Source of the DNA: Cellulomonas sp. PhB150
Lineage (GTDB): Bacteria > Actinomycetota > Actinomycetes > Actinomycetales > Cellulomonadaceae
Assembly (NCBI RefSeq): GCF_003755175.1
Contig: NZ_RKHX01000003.1
Coordinates: 186,001 to 250,000, forward strand
Length of the DNA: 64,000 bases
Direction: 5' to 3'
Of the stretch, positions 46,590 through 54,777 are shown in pieces. The notes beneath the pieces were generated by a model that was given only the letters and a program-made list of their open reading frames with translations, did not search any database and was not told the DNA's origin. The position numbers were made by a program, and so were the translations under genes. Within the stretch, counting starts at the first letter, position 1. Every line of letters starts with the position of its first letter.

Positions 46590-47765
46590 CTAGGTGACGA
46601 GGTCGAGCAGCCGGTCTCGCAGGTCGGCGCCGATCACGGCACGGGCACCGCGGAGGACCGGCTGATCAGGCACGGAGCTCGCGGAGATGGACGGGGACCA
46701 CCGGGTGGTCCTGCGGATGTGGCTCTTGACCAGGTCGGCCAGAGCCTGACCGCCGGCCATGCCGGTCGGTCCACCGAGCACGACCCGATGGGGCTCGAGC
46801 ACGGCGAGTACGGGGAGCACGGCCTCCGCGACGCGGGGGGCCAGCTCGGCGAGGACGGCGTCACGCGCCGGGCTCGTGGGCAGGGCGGCGAGCGCGTCGA
46901 CGAGGCGCCGGCCGCGGATCCCGTGGGCACGCGCGACGCGCGCCACCGCGATGCCGCCGGCCACGTCCTGCAGGTCGTCGGCCGCCGGGTCGAGCAGCGC
47001 CGCGGACCGCGAGACCGGCAGGTAGCCGATCTCGCCGGCGCCGCCGGCCGCCCCGCGGTGCAGCTCGCCGCGCAGGTGCAGCGCGACGCCGAGCCCGTCG
47101 CCGAGCCAGAGCAGCGCGAAGTCCTCGTCGGGCGCGACCGCGCCGTCGTTGCGCTCGGCGACCGCGGCGAGGTTCACGTCGTTGTCGATGCGGACGGGGA
47201 TGCCGAGGCCCGCCTCGAGCTCGGCGCGCACGTTGCGGCGCGGCCATCCGGGCATGAGGCCCGTGAACGCGAGGTCGTCGGTGCGCGGGTCGACCGCGCC
47301 CTGCAGGCCGACCATCGCGGTGACCACCGACCGCGGGGGCGTGCCCGCGGCCGCGCACGCGGCATCGATCGCGGCCCGGATGTCACCGACGGCCGAGCGG
47401 CCGGAGGCGACCTTCGCGAGCGGCACGTCGGCCACCGGGTGCTCGGAGCCGACGAGGTCCACGACCGTGGAGACCACCTGGTGCGGGCGGACGTCCACCG
47501 CGACGGCGTGCAGGCGACCCCCGCGCAGGCCGTACGTCACCGCGCTGGGACCGCGCGTGGCAGCGACCGTCCCGACGACCTCGATGAGCTCGGCGGCCTC
47601 CAGCCGCGAGACGACCTGGGAGGCCGTCGGCTTGGACAGGCCCGTGAGCTCGCCGATCTGCGCGCGCGTCAGCGGACCGTGGTCGAGCAGCAGGGCGAGG
47701 GCCGCGCGGTCGTTCATCGCGCGCAGCAGCCCGGGGGTCCCGGGCTGGTTCGCCGTGCCTGCCAT
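46590..47765 (-). CDS. ROK-family transcriptional repressor, likely of the chitosan operon
   Basis: A 391-residue regulator. The N-terminal MarR-like winged helix is LTRAQIGELTGLSKPTASQV followed by SRLEAAELIEVVG. The ROK sugar-binding domain has VAVDVRPHQVVSTVVDL, VGLQGAVDPRTDDL, RIDNDVNLAAVAERN and WLGDGLGVALHL. The canonical ROK zinc-binding CxCGxxGC motif is not present where expected (GGAGEIGYLPVSRSAALL), so zinc and kinase activity are unlikely. ATG at 47765 follows CGGAG. It heads the operon on the same strand and probably binds the palindromes at 47829 and 47882. Confidence 0.9.
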   Translation of the reverse strand: MAGTANQPGTPGLLRAMNDRAALALLLDHGPLTRAQIGELTGLSKPTASQVVSRLEAAELIEVVGTVAATRGPSAVTYGLRGGRLHAVAVDVRPHQVVSTVVDLVGSEHPVADVPLAKVASGRSAVGDIRAAIDAACAAAGTPPRSVVTAMVGLQGAVDPRTDDLAFTGLMPGWPRRNVRAELEAGLGIPVRIDNDVNLAAVAERNDGAVAPDEDFALLWLGDGLGVALHLRGELHRGAAGGAGEIGYLPVSRSAALLDPAADDLQDVAGGIAVARVARAHGIRGRRLVDALAALPTSPARDAVLAELAPRVAEAVLPVLAVLEPHRVVLGGPTGMAGGQALADLVKSHIRRTTRWSPSISASSVPDQPVLRGARAVIGADLRDRLLDLVT

Positions 47766-47828
47766 CGTGCTCCGATCACCGTTGACCGAGGGGTGCGCAG
47801 TGCTCTGCGCGACCTCCGTCAAACTAAT

Positions 47829-47841
47829 AGGTAACTTTCCT
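47829..47841. promoter_or_regulatory. ROK-type operator upstream of the regulator gene
   Basis: AGGTAACTTTCCT is an imperfect palindrome (AGGnAAnTTnCCT) inside an AT-rich patch CTAATAGG...TAACAGTAAAC. It is of the kind bound by actinobacterial ROK repressors and lies 64 bases before the ROK start. Confidence 0.65.
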
Positions 47842-47881
47842 AACAGTAAACGGGGTCGAGGCTTCCGTGGCGTCTCGGTCC

Positions 47882-47899
47882 GGTAACGACTGCGTTACC
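47882..47899. promoter_or_regulatory. Second palindrome upstream of the ROK operon
   Basis: GGTAACG-ACTG-CGTTACC has perfect 7-base arms. It shares the GGTAAC half-site with the operator 40 bases away. It may be a second operator for the same or another regulator; a role as a weak hairpin is also possible. Confidence 0.5.
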
Positions 47900-47931
47900 T
47901 GTGGTGCGGAGCAGTGTCGGGGGGGCAGCGT

Positions 47932-47963
47932 CGAGGCGGCCCGCGACGTCGCGGGCCGCCTCG
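47932..47963 (-). terminator. 32-bp perfect palindrome downstream of the 58-residue gene
   Basis: The 15-base arm 47932-47946 (CGAGGCGGCCCGCGA) is exactly complementary to 47949-47963, with CG between. It lies eight bases past the stop of the minus-strand small gene and is best read as its terminator. Confidence 0.75.
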
Positions 47964-47970
47964 TCGGGCG

Positions 47971-48147
47971 TCAGACGGACTCGTCGCCCTCGACGACCTC
48001 GGACGTCTCGCCGTCGTCGAGGACCTCGTGCTTGCCGTGCTCGTGGTGCTCGTGGTGCTCGTGGGAGGTGGTCTCGCCCTCGACGACCCGGGAGGTCTCG
48101 CCGTCGTCCAGGACGTCGGGGGTGCCGTGGCTGTTGTCGGTGCTCAT
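47971..48147 (-). CDS. 58-residue acidic His-rich protein with internal duplication
   Basis: A short protein with two copies of an acidic unit, VLDDGETSRVVEGE and VLDDGETSEVVEGD, joined by a histidine-rich spacer (TSHEHHEHHEHGKHE). It has no signal peptide, cysteine or helix. The ATG at 48147 is preceded by GAGGAACCGCG. Not recognised. The His/Glu spacer could bind Zn, Ni or Cu, but that is only suggested by composition. It stands alone between the ROK regulator and a divergent methyltransferase gene and has its own terminator. Confidence 0.7.
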   Translation of the reverse strand: MSTDNSHGTPDVLDDGETSRVVEGETTSHEHHEHHEHGKHEVLDDGETSEVVEGDESV

Positions 48148-48271
48148 CGCGGTTCCTCGATCTCGATGTCTGCGCCCGGAGTGTCGGCGCACCTTCACAG
48201 TGCGCCCCGCAGGCCGGTCCCGCGCGGCGAGATCCCTTGTTCGCCCCCTCCCCCGGTGCAAGGGTGGGCCG

Positions 48272-49087
48272 ATGGCACACCCCGAGGGGCCCGCAGGGAT
48301 CTTCGACCGCGTCGCCGACACCTACGACGCGGTGGGCGTCCCGTGGTTCGAGCCGATCGCCGCCGGGCTGGTCGAGGAGCTCGCCGTCGGGCCGGGCGAG
48401 CACGTGCTCGACATCGGCTGCGGGCGGGGTGCCGCGCTGCGTCCCCTCGCGCTCGCCACCGGTCCCGGCGGGCGAGCCGTCGGCATCGACCTCGCCCCGC
48501 GGATGGTCGAGCTGACCGCGCGTGACCTGGCCGACCTCCCCCAGGTCACGGTCGCCGTGGGCGACGCCCGCGAGCCCGAGTTCCCGCCGGGCTCGTTCGA
48601 CGTCGTGTCGGCCTCGCTGGTGCTGTTCTTCCTGCCCGAGCCCGCGACGACCCTGGGCACGTGGGCGTCGCTCGTCGTCCCGGGTGGCCGGCTCGGGACC
48701 ACGACCTTCGGCGCCCAGGACGAGCGCTGGCGGAGTGTCGACGAGCTGTTCTTCCCGTACCTCCCGCCGGCACTGCTCGACGCCCGGACCAGCGGCCGCG
48801 GCGGCCCGTTCGCCTCGGACGCCGGGATGGAGGCGCTGTTCGTCGGTGCGGGCCTCACCGAGGTCCGCACCGTGACGCGGGACGTGGAGGCGGTGTTCCG
48901 CGACGCCGAGCACCTCGTGGCGTTCACCCGGTCCCACGGGCAGCGGGCCATGTGGGACGCGGTCCCGCCGGACGAGCGCGACGCCATGCACGCGCGGGTC
49001 GTCGACCTGGCGGCGTCCCTCACCGACGACACCGGCCGCCTCGCCCTGGGCCAGCAGGTCCGGTACACGCTGGGCGTCGCCCCGTAG
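48272..49087 (+). CDS. Class I SAM-dependent methyltransferase
   Basis: A 271-residue UbiE-like methyltransferase. FDRVADTYDAVGVPWF at the N-terminus, motif I VLDIGCGRGAALRPLA, acidic loop VGIDLAPRMVELTAR, motif II region VTVAVGDAREPEF, then FDVVSASLVLFFLPEP. The substrate is unknown; the family covers quinones, small metabolites and antibiotics. Divergent from the small acidic gene and 90 bases before disA. The downstream gene is on the same strand, but no functional link is evident. Confidence 0.87.
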   Translation: MAHPEGPAGIFDRVADTYDAVGVPWFEPIAAGLVEELAVGPGEHVLDIGCGRGAALRPLALATGPGGRAVGIDLAPRMVELTARDLADLPQVTVAVGDAREPEFPPGSFDVVSASLVLFFLPEPATTLGTWASLVVPGGRLGTTTFGAQDERWRSVDELFFPYLPPALLDARTSGRGGPFASDAGMEALFVGAGLTEVRTVTRDVEAVFRDAEHLVAFTRSHGQRAMWDAVPPDERDAMHARVVDLAASLTDDTGRLALGQQVRYTLGVAP

Positions 49088-49177
49088 GCCGTCCTTCACA
49101 CCACGGGCACGCCGTTCTCACCCCTTCGTCGCGGGTCGCAGGCCCGCTGCGTCGCCGGGCCTCGTTACGATGCTCGC

Positions 49178-50257
49178 GTGCCGACCACCCCGCACGCCCC
49201 CGACGACCTCATGAGGTCCACGCTCGCCGCCGTCGCGCCCGGCGGCGACCTTCGCGACGGGCTCGAGCGGATCCTGCGCGGACGGACCGGCGCGCTGATC
49301 GTCCTCGGCTTCGACAAGACGGTCGAGTCCATCTGCTCGGGCGGCTTCGTGCTCGACGTCGAGTTCTCGGCGACCCGGCTGCGTGAGCTGGCCAAGATGG
49401 ACGGCGCCGTGGTCGTCGACCAGGACATCACCAAGATCGTCCGCGCCGCGGTGCAGCTGCTCCCCGACGTGACGATCGAGACCACCGAGTCCGGCACGCG
49501 CCACCGGACAGCCGAGCGCGTCGCCAAGCAGACCGGCCTGCCCGTCATCTCGGTGTCCGCCTCGATGCGGATCATCGCGCTGTACGTCGGCGACCAGCGC
49601 TACGTGCTCGAGGGCTCGACCACCATCCTGTCCCGCGCCAACCAGGCCCTGGCCACGCTCGAGCGCTACAAGTCGCGCCTCGACGAGGTCAGCGGCACGC
49701 TCTCGGCGCTCGAGATCGAGGACCTCGTCACCGTCCGCGACGTCTCCGCCGTCGTCCAGCGGCTCGAGATGGTGCGCCGCATCTCCGAGGAGATCGAGGG
49801 CTACGTCGTCGAGCTCGGCACCGACGGTCGTCTGCTGACGCTGCAGCTCGACGAGCTCGTCGGCGGCATCGGATCGGACCGCGAGCTCGTCATCCGCGAC
49901 TACGTCGACACCATCAGGCGCGACCTCGACTCCGTGCAGGCGGAGCTGGCCGAGCTCGACTCGACGGAGCTGCTCGACATCGCGCACATCGCGCGCGTGC
50001 TCGGCCTGCCGGGCGGTGGCGACGCGCTCGACGCGGCCGCCGGGCCCCGCGGCTACCGCCTGCTGTCGAAGGTGCCTCGCCTGCCGGGTGCGATCGTCGA
50101 CCGCCTCGTCTCCCACTTCGGCGGCCTGCAGAAGCTGCTCGCCGCGGGCATCGACGACCTCATGGCCGTCGACGGCGTGGGCGAGCAGCGCGCCCGTGCG
50201 GTCCGCGAGGGGCTGTCCCGCCTGGCGGAGTCGTCGATCCTCGAGCGGTACGTCTGA
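49178..50257 (+). CDS. disA: DNA-integrity scanning diadenylate cyclase
   Basis: A 359-residue c-di-AMP synthase. The DAC domain has [11 protein letters not shown] with Asp75-Gly-Ala, and [17 protein letters not shown] with the RHR motif near 106-110. A helical linker leads to a C-terminal helix-hairpin-helix domain ([20 protein letters not shown]) that binds branched DNA. GTG start at 49178. RadA is known to interact with and restrain DisA in bacteria where radA and disA are adjacent. Confidence 0.96.
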   Translation: MPTTPHAPDDLMRSTLAAVAPGGDLRDGLERILRGRTGALIVLGFDKTVESICSGGFVLDVEFSATRLRELAKMDGAVVVDQDITKIVRAAVQLLPDVTIETTESGTRHRTAERVAKQTGLPVISVSASMRIIALYVGDQRYVLEGSTTILSRANQALATLERYKSRLDEVSGTLSALEIEDLVTVRDVSAVVQRLEMVRRISEEIEGYVVELGTDGRLLTLQLDELVGGIGSDRELVIRDYVDTIRRDLDSVQAELAELDSTELLDIAHIARVLGLPGGGDALDAAAGPRGYRLLSKVPRLPGAIVDRLVSHFGGLQKLLAAGIDDLMAVDGVGEQRARAVREGLSRLAESSILERYV

Positions 50258-50266
50258 CGCTCGGGC

Positions 50267-50896
50267 TCAGCCCAGGGTGAAGACCTCGGGTGCCGCGTTC
50301 ACGCCGCCGACCGAGTACGTCGCGGCGTAGGTCCCGGACTTCGGCGCCGGCAGGTCCTTCGGGCACTTCTCCTCGGAGCGCACCCGCTTCCAGGTGACCG
50401 AGTCCTTGACGCTCTCGCCCGCCGAGAGCAGCAGCGGCCGGTACCCGGAGGCCTCGCTCGCGCAGTCCTGGCTCGACCAGACGCGGTCGTCGCCCGAGGT
50501 GATGACGAGCGCGGCCTTGTCCGTTCCCGCGTCGACCAGGCATGCCTCCGTGCCCTGGTTCGTGATCGTCGTCGTGAGCTTGGGGTTCTGGCCGGCCGCG
50601 TAGGACGCGTCGTCGGCGCTGACCTTGAGCTTCAGGTCCGTGCAGTCGGGGACGCCGCTGGTGGCGGTGGGTGTCAGCGAGGGCTTCGGGGTGGCCTTCG
50701 TGGTGGCCTTGGGCGTCGCCTTCGCGGTCTTCGTCGCCGTGGTCTGGGCACCGGACGAGGGCTCGTCGGCGGACCCGCGCCCGGCGACGAGCCAGACCAC
50801 CAGCACGATGATCAGCAGCGGGATCCCGAGCACGACGAGCCGTCGGCGGCGGTACACGGCCGCCGAGGGGCGGGCCGTGGGCCTGGGTGCGGACAC
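50267..50896 (-). CDS. Membrane-anchored protein of unknown function
   Basis: A 209-residue protein with a basic N-terminus, one transmembrane helix (~19-43, RRLVVLGIPLLIIVLVVWLV), and a Thr/Lys/Pro-rich linker. The extracellular beta-rich domain (~95-209) has four cysteines (VPDCTDLKL, EACLVDAG, SSQDCASEA, EEKCPKDLP), probably two disulfides. Not recognised by family. Its place between disA and mutY matches that of Rv3587c in M. tuberculosis, also a membrane protein; similarity was not tested. GTG start follows AGGAGG. Confidence 0.7.
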   Translation of the reverse strand: MSAPRPTARPSAAVYRRRRLVVLGIPLLIIVLVVWLVAGRGSADEPSSGAQTTATKTAKATPKATTKATPKPSLTPTATSGVPDCTDLKLKVSADDASYAAGQNPKLTTTITNQGTEACLVDAGTDKAALVITSGDDRVWSSQDCASEASGYRPLLLSAGESVKDSVTWKRVRSEEKCPKDLPAPKSGTYAATYSVGGVNAAPEVFTLG

Positions 50897-51022
50897 GTTC
50901 CACCTCCTGCGTCGAATGGACCGCCTCCACGGTACGAGGGGCGAGGGGCCAGCAGGGCGAGCACGGTCGGCGCGCCGCGGGATCGGTTCGCCGACGACCG
51001 TCGGGCGGGGCACGATGCTCCC

Positions 51023-51931
51023 GTGCCGACCGCTCCCCCCGCCTCCGCCCTCGTCGGGACGGTCGTCGCGTGGTTCGACGAGCACGCGCGGGACCTGCCC
51101 TGGCGAGCCCCGGACCGGACCCCGTGGGGCGTGCTGGTCAGCGAGGTGATGCTGCAGCAGACCCCCGTCGTCCGTGTCCTGCCCGCGTGGCGCGCGTGGA
51201 TGACCGCCTGGCCGACCCCCGCGGACCTGGCCGCGGCCCCCACCGCCGACGTGCTGCGGGCCTGGGACCGGCTCGGCTACCCGCGTCGTGCGCTGCGGCT
51301 GCAGGAGTGCGCGCGGGCGATCGTCGCCCGGCACGACGGCGAGGTCCCCGACGACGAGGACGCGCTGCTCGCCCTGCCCGGCATCGGCTCCTACACCGCG
51401 GCGGCCGTGCGGGCCTTCGCGTTCGGGCGGCGCTCGGTGGTGCTCGATACCAACGTGCGCCGCGTCTTGGCGCGCGCGGTCGGCGGGGCGGCCCTGCCCG
51501 CGCCCTCGCTCACCGCCGCGGAGGTGCGCACCGCCTCGGCCCTCGTCCCTGCGGAGGCCGACGAGGCCGCGCGATGGGCGGCGGCGTCGATGGAGCTCGG
51601 CGCGCTCGTCTGCACCGCTCGCTCACCGCGGTGCGACCAGTGCCCGGTGGCCTCGTCGTGCGCGTGGCTGGCCGCGGGCCGCCCGGCCGACGAGCACCAC
51701 GCCCGCCGTCGCACCCAGGCCTGGGCCGGCACCGACCGCCAGGTGCGCGGCCGGATCATGGCCGTCCTGCGCGACGCGCTCGGCCCCGTCCCGCAGCACG
51801 CGATCGACGACACCTGGCCCGACGCCGCCCAGCGCACCCGCTGCCTCGACTCGCTCGTCGCGGACGGCCTCGTCGCGCGCCACGCCCCCCCGAGCCCCGA
51901 CGCCGACCCGACGTACTCGCTGCCCCACTGA
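51023..51931 (+). CDS. mutY: A/G-specific adenine glycosylase
   Basis: A 302-residue base-excision repair enzyme that removes adenine opposite 8-oxoguanine. Catalytic Glu in VSEVMLQQTPVVRVL, HhH motif ALPGIGSYTAAAV, catalytic Asp in VVLDTNVRRVLARA, and the 4Fe-4S cysteines C-X6-C-X2-C-X5-C in VCTARSPRCDQCPVASSC. The C-terminal MutT-like domain is shortened and ends in a winged-helix-like segment, as in other actinobacterial forms. GTG start. Confidence 0.94.
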   Translation: MPTAPPASALVGTVVAWFDEHARDLPWRAPDRTPWGVLVSEVMLQQTPVVRVLPAWRAWMTAWPTPADLAAAPTADVLRAWDRLGYPRRALRLQECARAIVARHDGEVPDDEDALLALPGIGSYTAAAVRAFAFGRRSVVLDTNVRRVLARAVGGAALPAPSLTAAEVRTASALVPAEADEAARWAAASMELGALVCTARSPRCDQCPVASSCAWLAAGRPADEHHARRRTQAWAGTDRQVRGRIMAVLRDALGPVPQHAIDDTWPDAAQRTRCLDSLVADGLVARHAPPSPDADPTYSLPH

Positions 51932-51964
51932 CGCGCGGCCGGGCCGGCGCGGCAGGATGGCGGG

Positions 51965-52318
51965 ATGGAGATCGCCGCGATGCCCGCGTACGCCGTCGAG
52001 CGGTTCTCGAGCGTGGGGGTTGTCATGGACGCGCTGCCTCCGACCGTGGGCGGGGCGTCCACGCAGGTGCACGTCGCCCGGGTTGCGGCGGGCGGGACCA
52101 TCGGCCGTCACCCCGCCGTACGCAGCCAGGCGTTCGCGATCGTCAGCGGCCGCGCGCGGGTCGGGGCGGCCGACGAGAGCCGCGACGTGGAGCCCGGCGC
52201 GGTGGTCGTCTGGCAGCCCGGCGAGGACCACCAGACGTGGGCGCTGACCGACCTCGTGGCGGTCGTCGTCGAGACCGACGGCACCTTCGACCTCACCCAC
52301 CACACCCCGCTGCCCTGA
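51965..52318 (+). CDS. Small cupin-domain protein
   Basis: A 117-residue single-domain cupin: RVAAGGTIGRHPAVRSQAFA (first motif, one His), IVSGRARVGAA, GAVVVWQPGEDHQTWAL (second motif). One metal-binding His pair seems incomplete, so catalytic activity is uncertain. It starts 33 bases after mutY and may be co-transcribed. The gap that follows (52319-52452) contains only a weak CAGCGG/CCGCTG hairpin. Confidence 0.8.
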   Translation: MEIAAMPAYAVERFSSVGVVMDALPPTVGGASTQVHVARVAAGGTIGRHPAVRSQAFAIVSGRARVGAADESRDVEPGAVVVWQPGEDHQTWALTDLVAVVVETDGTFDLTHHTPLP

Positions 52319-52452
52319 CCCACCCGCGTCCCCGCCCGCGTCGCTGCAGGGATGGTTGCAGCGGATGCGCCGCTGACCAGCGCGTTCGCTGCGACGAGTA
52401 CTTCAACCACGCCGTAGGGACGCGGCCGGGCGGCGCGGCCGGGCGGCGGTGG

Positions 52453-52962
52453 CTAGAGCTCGATGAGCATGCGCGTGTTGCCCAGGGTGTTGGGCTTCAC
52501 GCGGGCGAGGTCGAGGAACTCGGCGACGCCGTCGTCGTGCGAGCGCAGCAGCTCCAGGTAGACGTCCTGCGTGACCGGCGTGCCCTCGATGACGTGGAAG
52601 CCGTGGGCCTCGAAGAAGGGCACCTCGAAGGTCAGGCAGAACACCCGGCGCAGGCCGAGCTCCCGCGCGCGCTCCAGCAACGCGTCGAGCAGCGCGTGCC
52701 CCACCCCGGTCCCCCGCCACGCGCGGTCGGCCGCGAGGGTCCGGATCTCGGCCAGGTCCTGCCACATCACGTGCAGCGCGCCGCAGCCGATGACGGTGCC
52801 GTCCTCGGCCTCGACGACCTGGAACTCCTGCACCGCCTCGTAGTACCCGACCCACTCCTTGGCCAGCAGGATCCGCTCGGCGGCGTACGGCTCGACGAGC
52901 CCGCGGATGGCGCGGACGTCGGCCGGCAGCGCGGGCCGCACGCGGAAGGTTGGGGTCGCCAC
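52453..52962 (-). CDS. GNAT amino-acid N-acetyltransferase (short ArgA / N-acetylglutamate synthase type)
   Basis: A 169-residue GNAT protein: RPALPADVRAIRGLVEPYA at the start, GCGALHVMWQDLAEIRTLAA, and the acetyl-CoA loop WRGTGVGHALLDALLERARE. The segment LRRVFCLTFEVPFFEAHGF is typical of the short ArgA-type acetyltransferases that make N-acetylglutamate for arginine biosynthesis in actinobacteria (M. tuberculosis Rv2747 type). No arginine genes are adjacent, so the assignment rests on sequence pattern. Confidence 0.85.
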   Translation of the reverse strand: MATPTFRVRPALPADVRAIRGLVEPYAAERILLAKEWVGYYEAVQEFQVVEAEDGTVIGCGALHVMWQDLAEIRTLAADRAWRGTGVGHALLDALLERARELGLRRVFCLTFEVPFFEAHGFHVIEGTPVTQDVYLELLRSHDDGVAEFLDLARVKPNTLGNTRMLIEL

Positions 52963-53048
52963 CGGGCCAACCTAGTGGCGGCAGGGGCGCGCGCAGCGGA
53001 CCGGCCCGGTCGCCGAGATGGCGCCGGGCCGGTCCCGCACGGCGGGGC

Positions 53049-54566
53049 TCAGACCGCGGGCTCCGGCTCGCGGGGCGCGGGGACGGTCTCGTCGGGCATG
53101 CCGTCGGCGATCGCCCACGCCTCCTCGGTCACGGTGCGCGGCCAGATCATCGCGGCGACGACGTACGCGAGGATCGAGGCGCCGAAGGCCCAGAACGTCG
53201 GCCAGCCGTCGAACGAGGCGTCCACCAGCGAGTTCTCGATGTACCAGACGTCGTTGGGCACGCCGTAGATCGTCGGCGTCAGGACGAACAGCACGATCCG
53301 CACGCCGACGCCGACGGTCAGTGCCGCGACGGCCGCGCGCGTGCCGCCGCGCTTCCAGAACAGGCCGAGGATGAACGGCACGAGCAGACCCGCGAGCATG
53401 AGGTCGAACGCGAGCGTGAGCAGGATGCCGGTCTGGGCGACCTTGAGCGCGATCGCGATGCCCAGTGCGACGATCGGGACCATCGCGACGCGGGTCCACA
53501 GCAGCAGCGGGTCGCGCACGCCCTCCTCCTTGGCGGACACCACGCGGCGCACGCCGAAGATGTTGCGGACGGCCACGGCGGACGTCGCCAGGATCGCGCC
53601 TGACGCCGTGGAGAAGGACGCGGCCACGATGCCGGACAGCACGAGGACCGTCAGCCCCGAGGGCGCGTAGTCGTCGAGCAGCTGGAACAGGATCGGGCCC
53701 GCGTCGGTGGTCAGGCCGAGCACCGACGAGGCGGACAGCGCGACCATCGCGAACGCGACGCCGATGATGGCGGTGCCCGCCGCGCCGGTCAGGCACGACC
53801 GGCGGGCGGTCTCGGGGTTGCGCGCGGCGAAGATGCGCTGCATGAAGTCGATCGCGACGATGTCGCCGATGCCGAGGGCGATGAGCGTGGCCCAGTTGAT
53901 GGGAGCCCCGGCGCTGGTCTGCGTCAGCTGCTCGAGGTCGAACGGCCCCATGCCCTCGTCGACGTGGAACCCGTAGGTGACGCCGAACCAGACGACGAGG
54001 CTGACGGTCGCGACGATGGTGATGACGATCTGGATCGCGGCGGTGTAGGCGTCGGAGAACATGCCGCCACCGATCGTGTAGGCCAGGACCAGGCCCACCG
54101 CGACGAGCACACCGACCGTGTAGTCCATGCCCAGGAACCGCTCGAGCAGGAACCCGCAGGCCACCAGGTTGCCGGCCATGAGGATCGCGAACGCGAAGAT
54201 CATGAACACCGACGACGCGACCTCGACCCCCCGCCCGTAGCGCAGCCGGTAGAAGTCGGCGAGCGTGAACAGCTTCATCCGGTTCATCGGCTTGGCCAGG
54301 AACAGCCCGGTGAGCAGCAGGCAGAGCGCCAGCCCCAGGGCGAGCGACGCGCCGGCCCAGAACCCGAACGACGCGGTCAGGTCGGTGTTGCCCACCGTCG
54401 CGTTGGAGTCGACGGCGGCCGCCATGAGCGACGCCGCGACGAGCGGCACCCCCAGGCGGCGGCCCGCGACGAGGTAGTTGGCGCTGTCGCCGTCCACCTT
54501 GCGGGCGACGAAGATGCCGACGAGGACGACGGCGAGGACGGTCAGACCGACTCCGGCGATGATCAT
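53049..54566 (-). CDS. Sodium:solute symporter (SSS family), probable urea/guanidine-locus transporter
   Basis: A 505-residue protein with ~13 helices. It begins MIIAGVGLTVLAVVLVGIF, with SANYLVAGRRLGVPLVAASL, LADFYRLRYGRGVEVASSVF and the Na+-site helix VAASFSTASGAILATSAVAV. The symporters of this family carry urea, proline, pantothenate or choline. The gene shares an operator with the divergent carboxylase operon, which ties its substrate to that pathway (urea, guanidine or a related compound). CGGAG precedes the ATG at 54566; a longer frame to 54668 crosses the operator and is not used. Confidence 0.87.
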   Translation of the reverse strand: MIIAGVGLTVLAVVLVGIFVARKVDGDSANYLVAGRRLGVPLVAASLMAAAVDSNATVGNTDLTASFGFWAGASLALGLALCLLLTGLFLAKPMNRMKLFTLADFYRLRYGRGVEVASSVFMIFAFAILMAGNLVACGFLLERFLGMDYTVGVLVAVGLVLAYTIGGGMFSDAYTAAIQIVITIVATVSLVVWFGVTYGFHVDEGMGPFDLEQLTQTSAGAPINWATLIALGIGDIVAIDFMQRIFAARNPETARRSCLTGAAGTAIIGVAFAMVALSASSVLGLTTDAGPILFQLLDDYAPSGLTVLVLSGIVAASFSTASGAILATSAVAVRNIFGVRRVVSAKEEGVRDPLLLWTRVAMVPIVALGIAIALKVAQTGILLTLAFDLMLAGLLVPFILGLFWKRGGTRAAVAALTVGVGVRIVLFVLTPTIYGVPNDVWYIENSLVDASFDGWPTFWAFGASILAYVVAAMIWPRTVTEEAWAIADGMPDETVPAPREPEPAV

Positions 54567-54638
54567 GGAGGCTCCGAGGGGAGGGCCGCGGCGGGCGGCG
54601 GGCCAGCGGGTCAGGGGGGGCGGACGCAGCGGGCCGAG

Positions 54639-54658
54639 TTTCTGTCGGCCGACAGGTT
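54639..54658. promoter_or_regulatory. TetR-type operator, symporter copy
   Basis: TTTCTGTC-GGCC-GACAGGTT: the left arm and the GACAG core are identical to the operator in front of the catabolic operon (55489-55508). It lies 73 bases before the symporter ATG. Confidence 0.75.
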
Positions 54659-54697
54659 CATTGACCACCCGACCCGTGTCCGCCCTGAGGCGCGCAC

Positions 54698-54713
54698 GAA
54701 ACGCTTGTGTTAA
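54698..54713. promoter_or_regulatory. Possible GlnR-like half box upstream of the symporter gene
   Basis: GAAAC-N6-GTTAA resembles one b-site/a-site step of the actinobacterial GlnR box (gTnAC-N6-GaAAC repeats). Only a partial match; a promoter role (TGTTAAAT) is the alternative. Confidence 0.35.
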
Positions 54714-54777
54714 ATCCGCCCCTGCAGCACTCGCGCCACGAGCGCACCCACGCCCGCGCGCGCGGGAGGGGGCGGGG

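Noticed and set aside
52319..52452. Imperfect palindromes between the cupin and GNAT genes
   Set aside because: Stems are short (six bases) and scattered, as expected by chance in GC-rich DNA; not enough to call a terminator.
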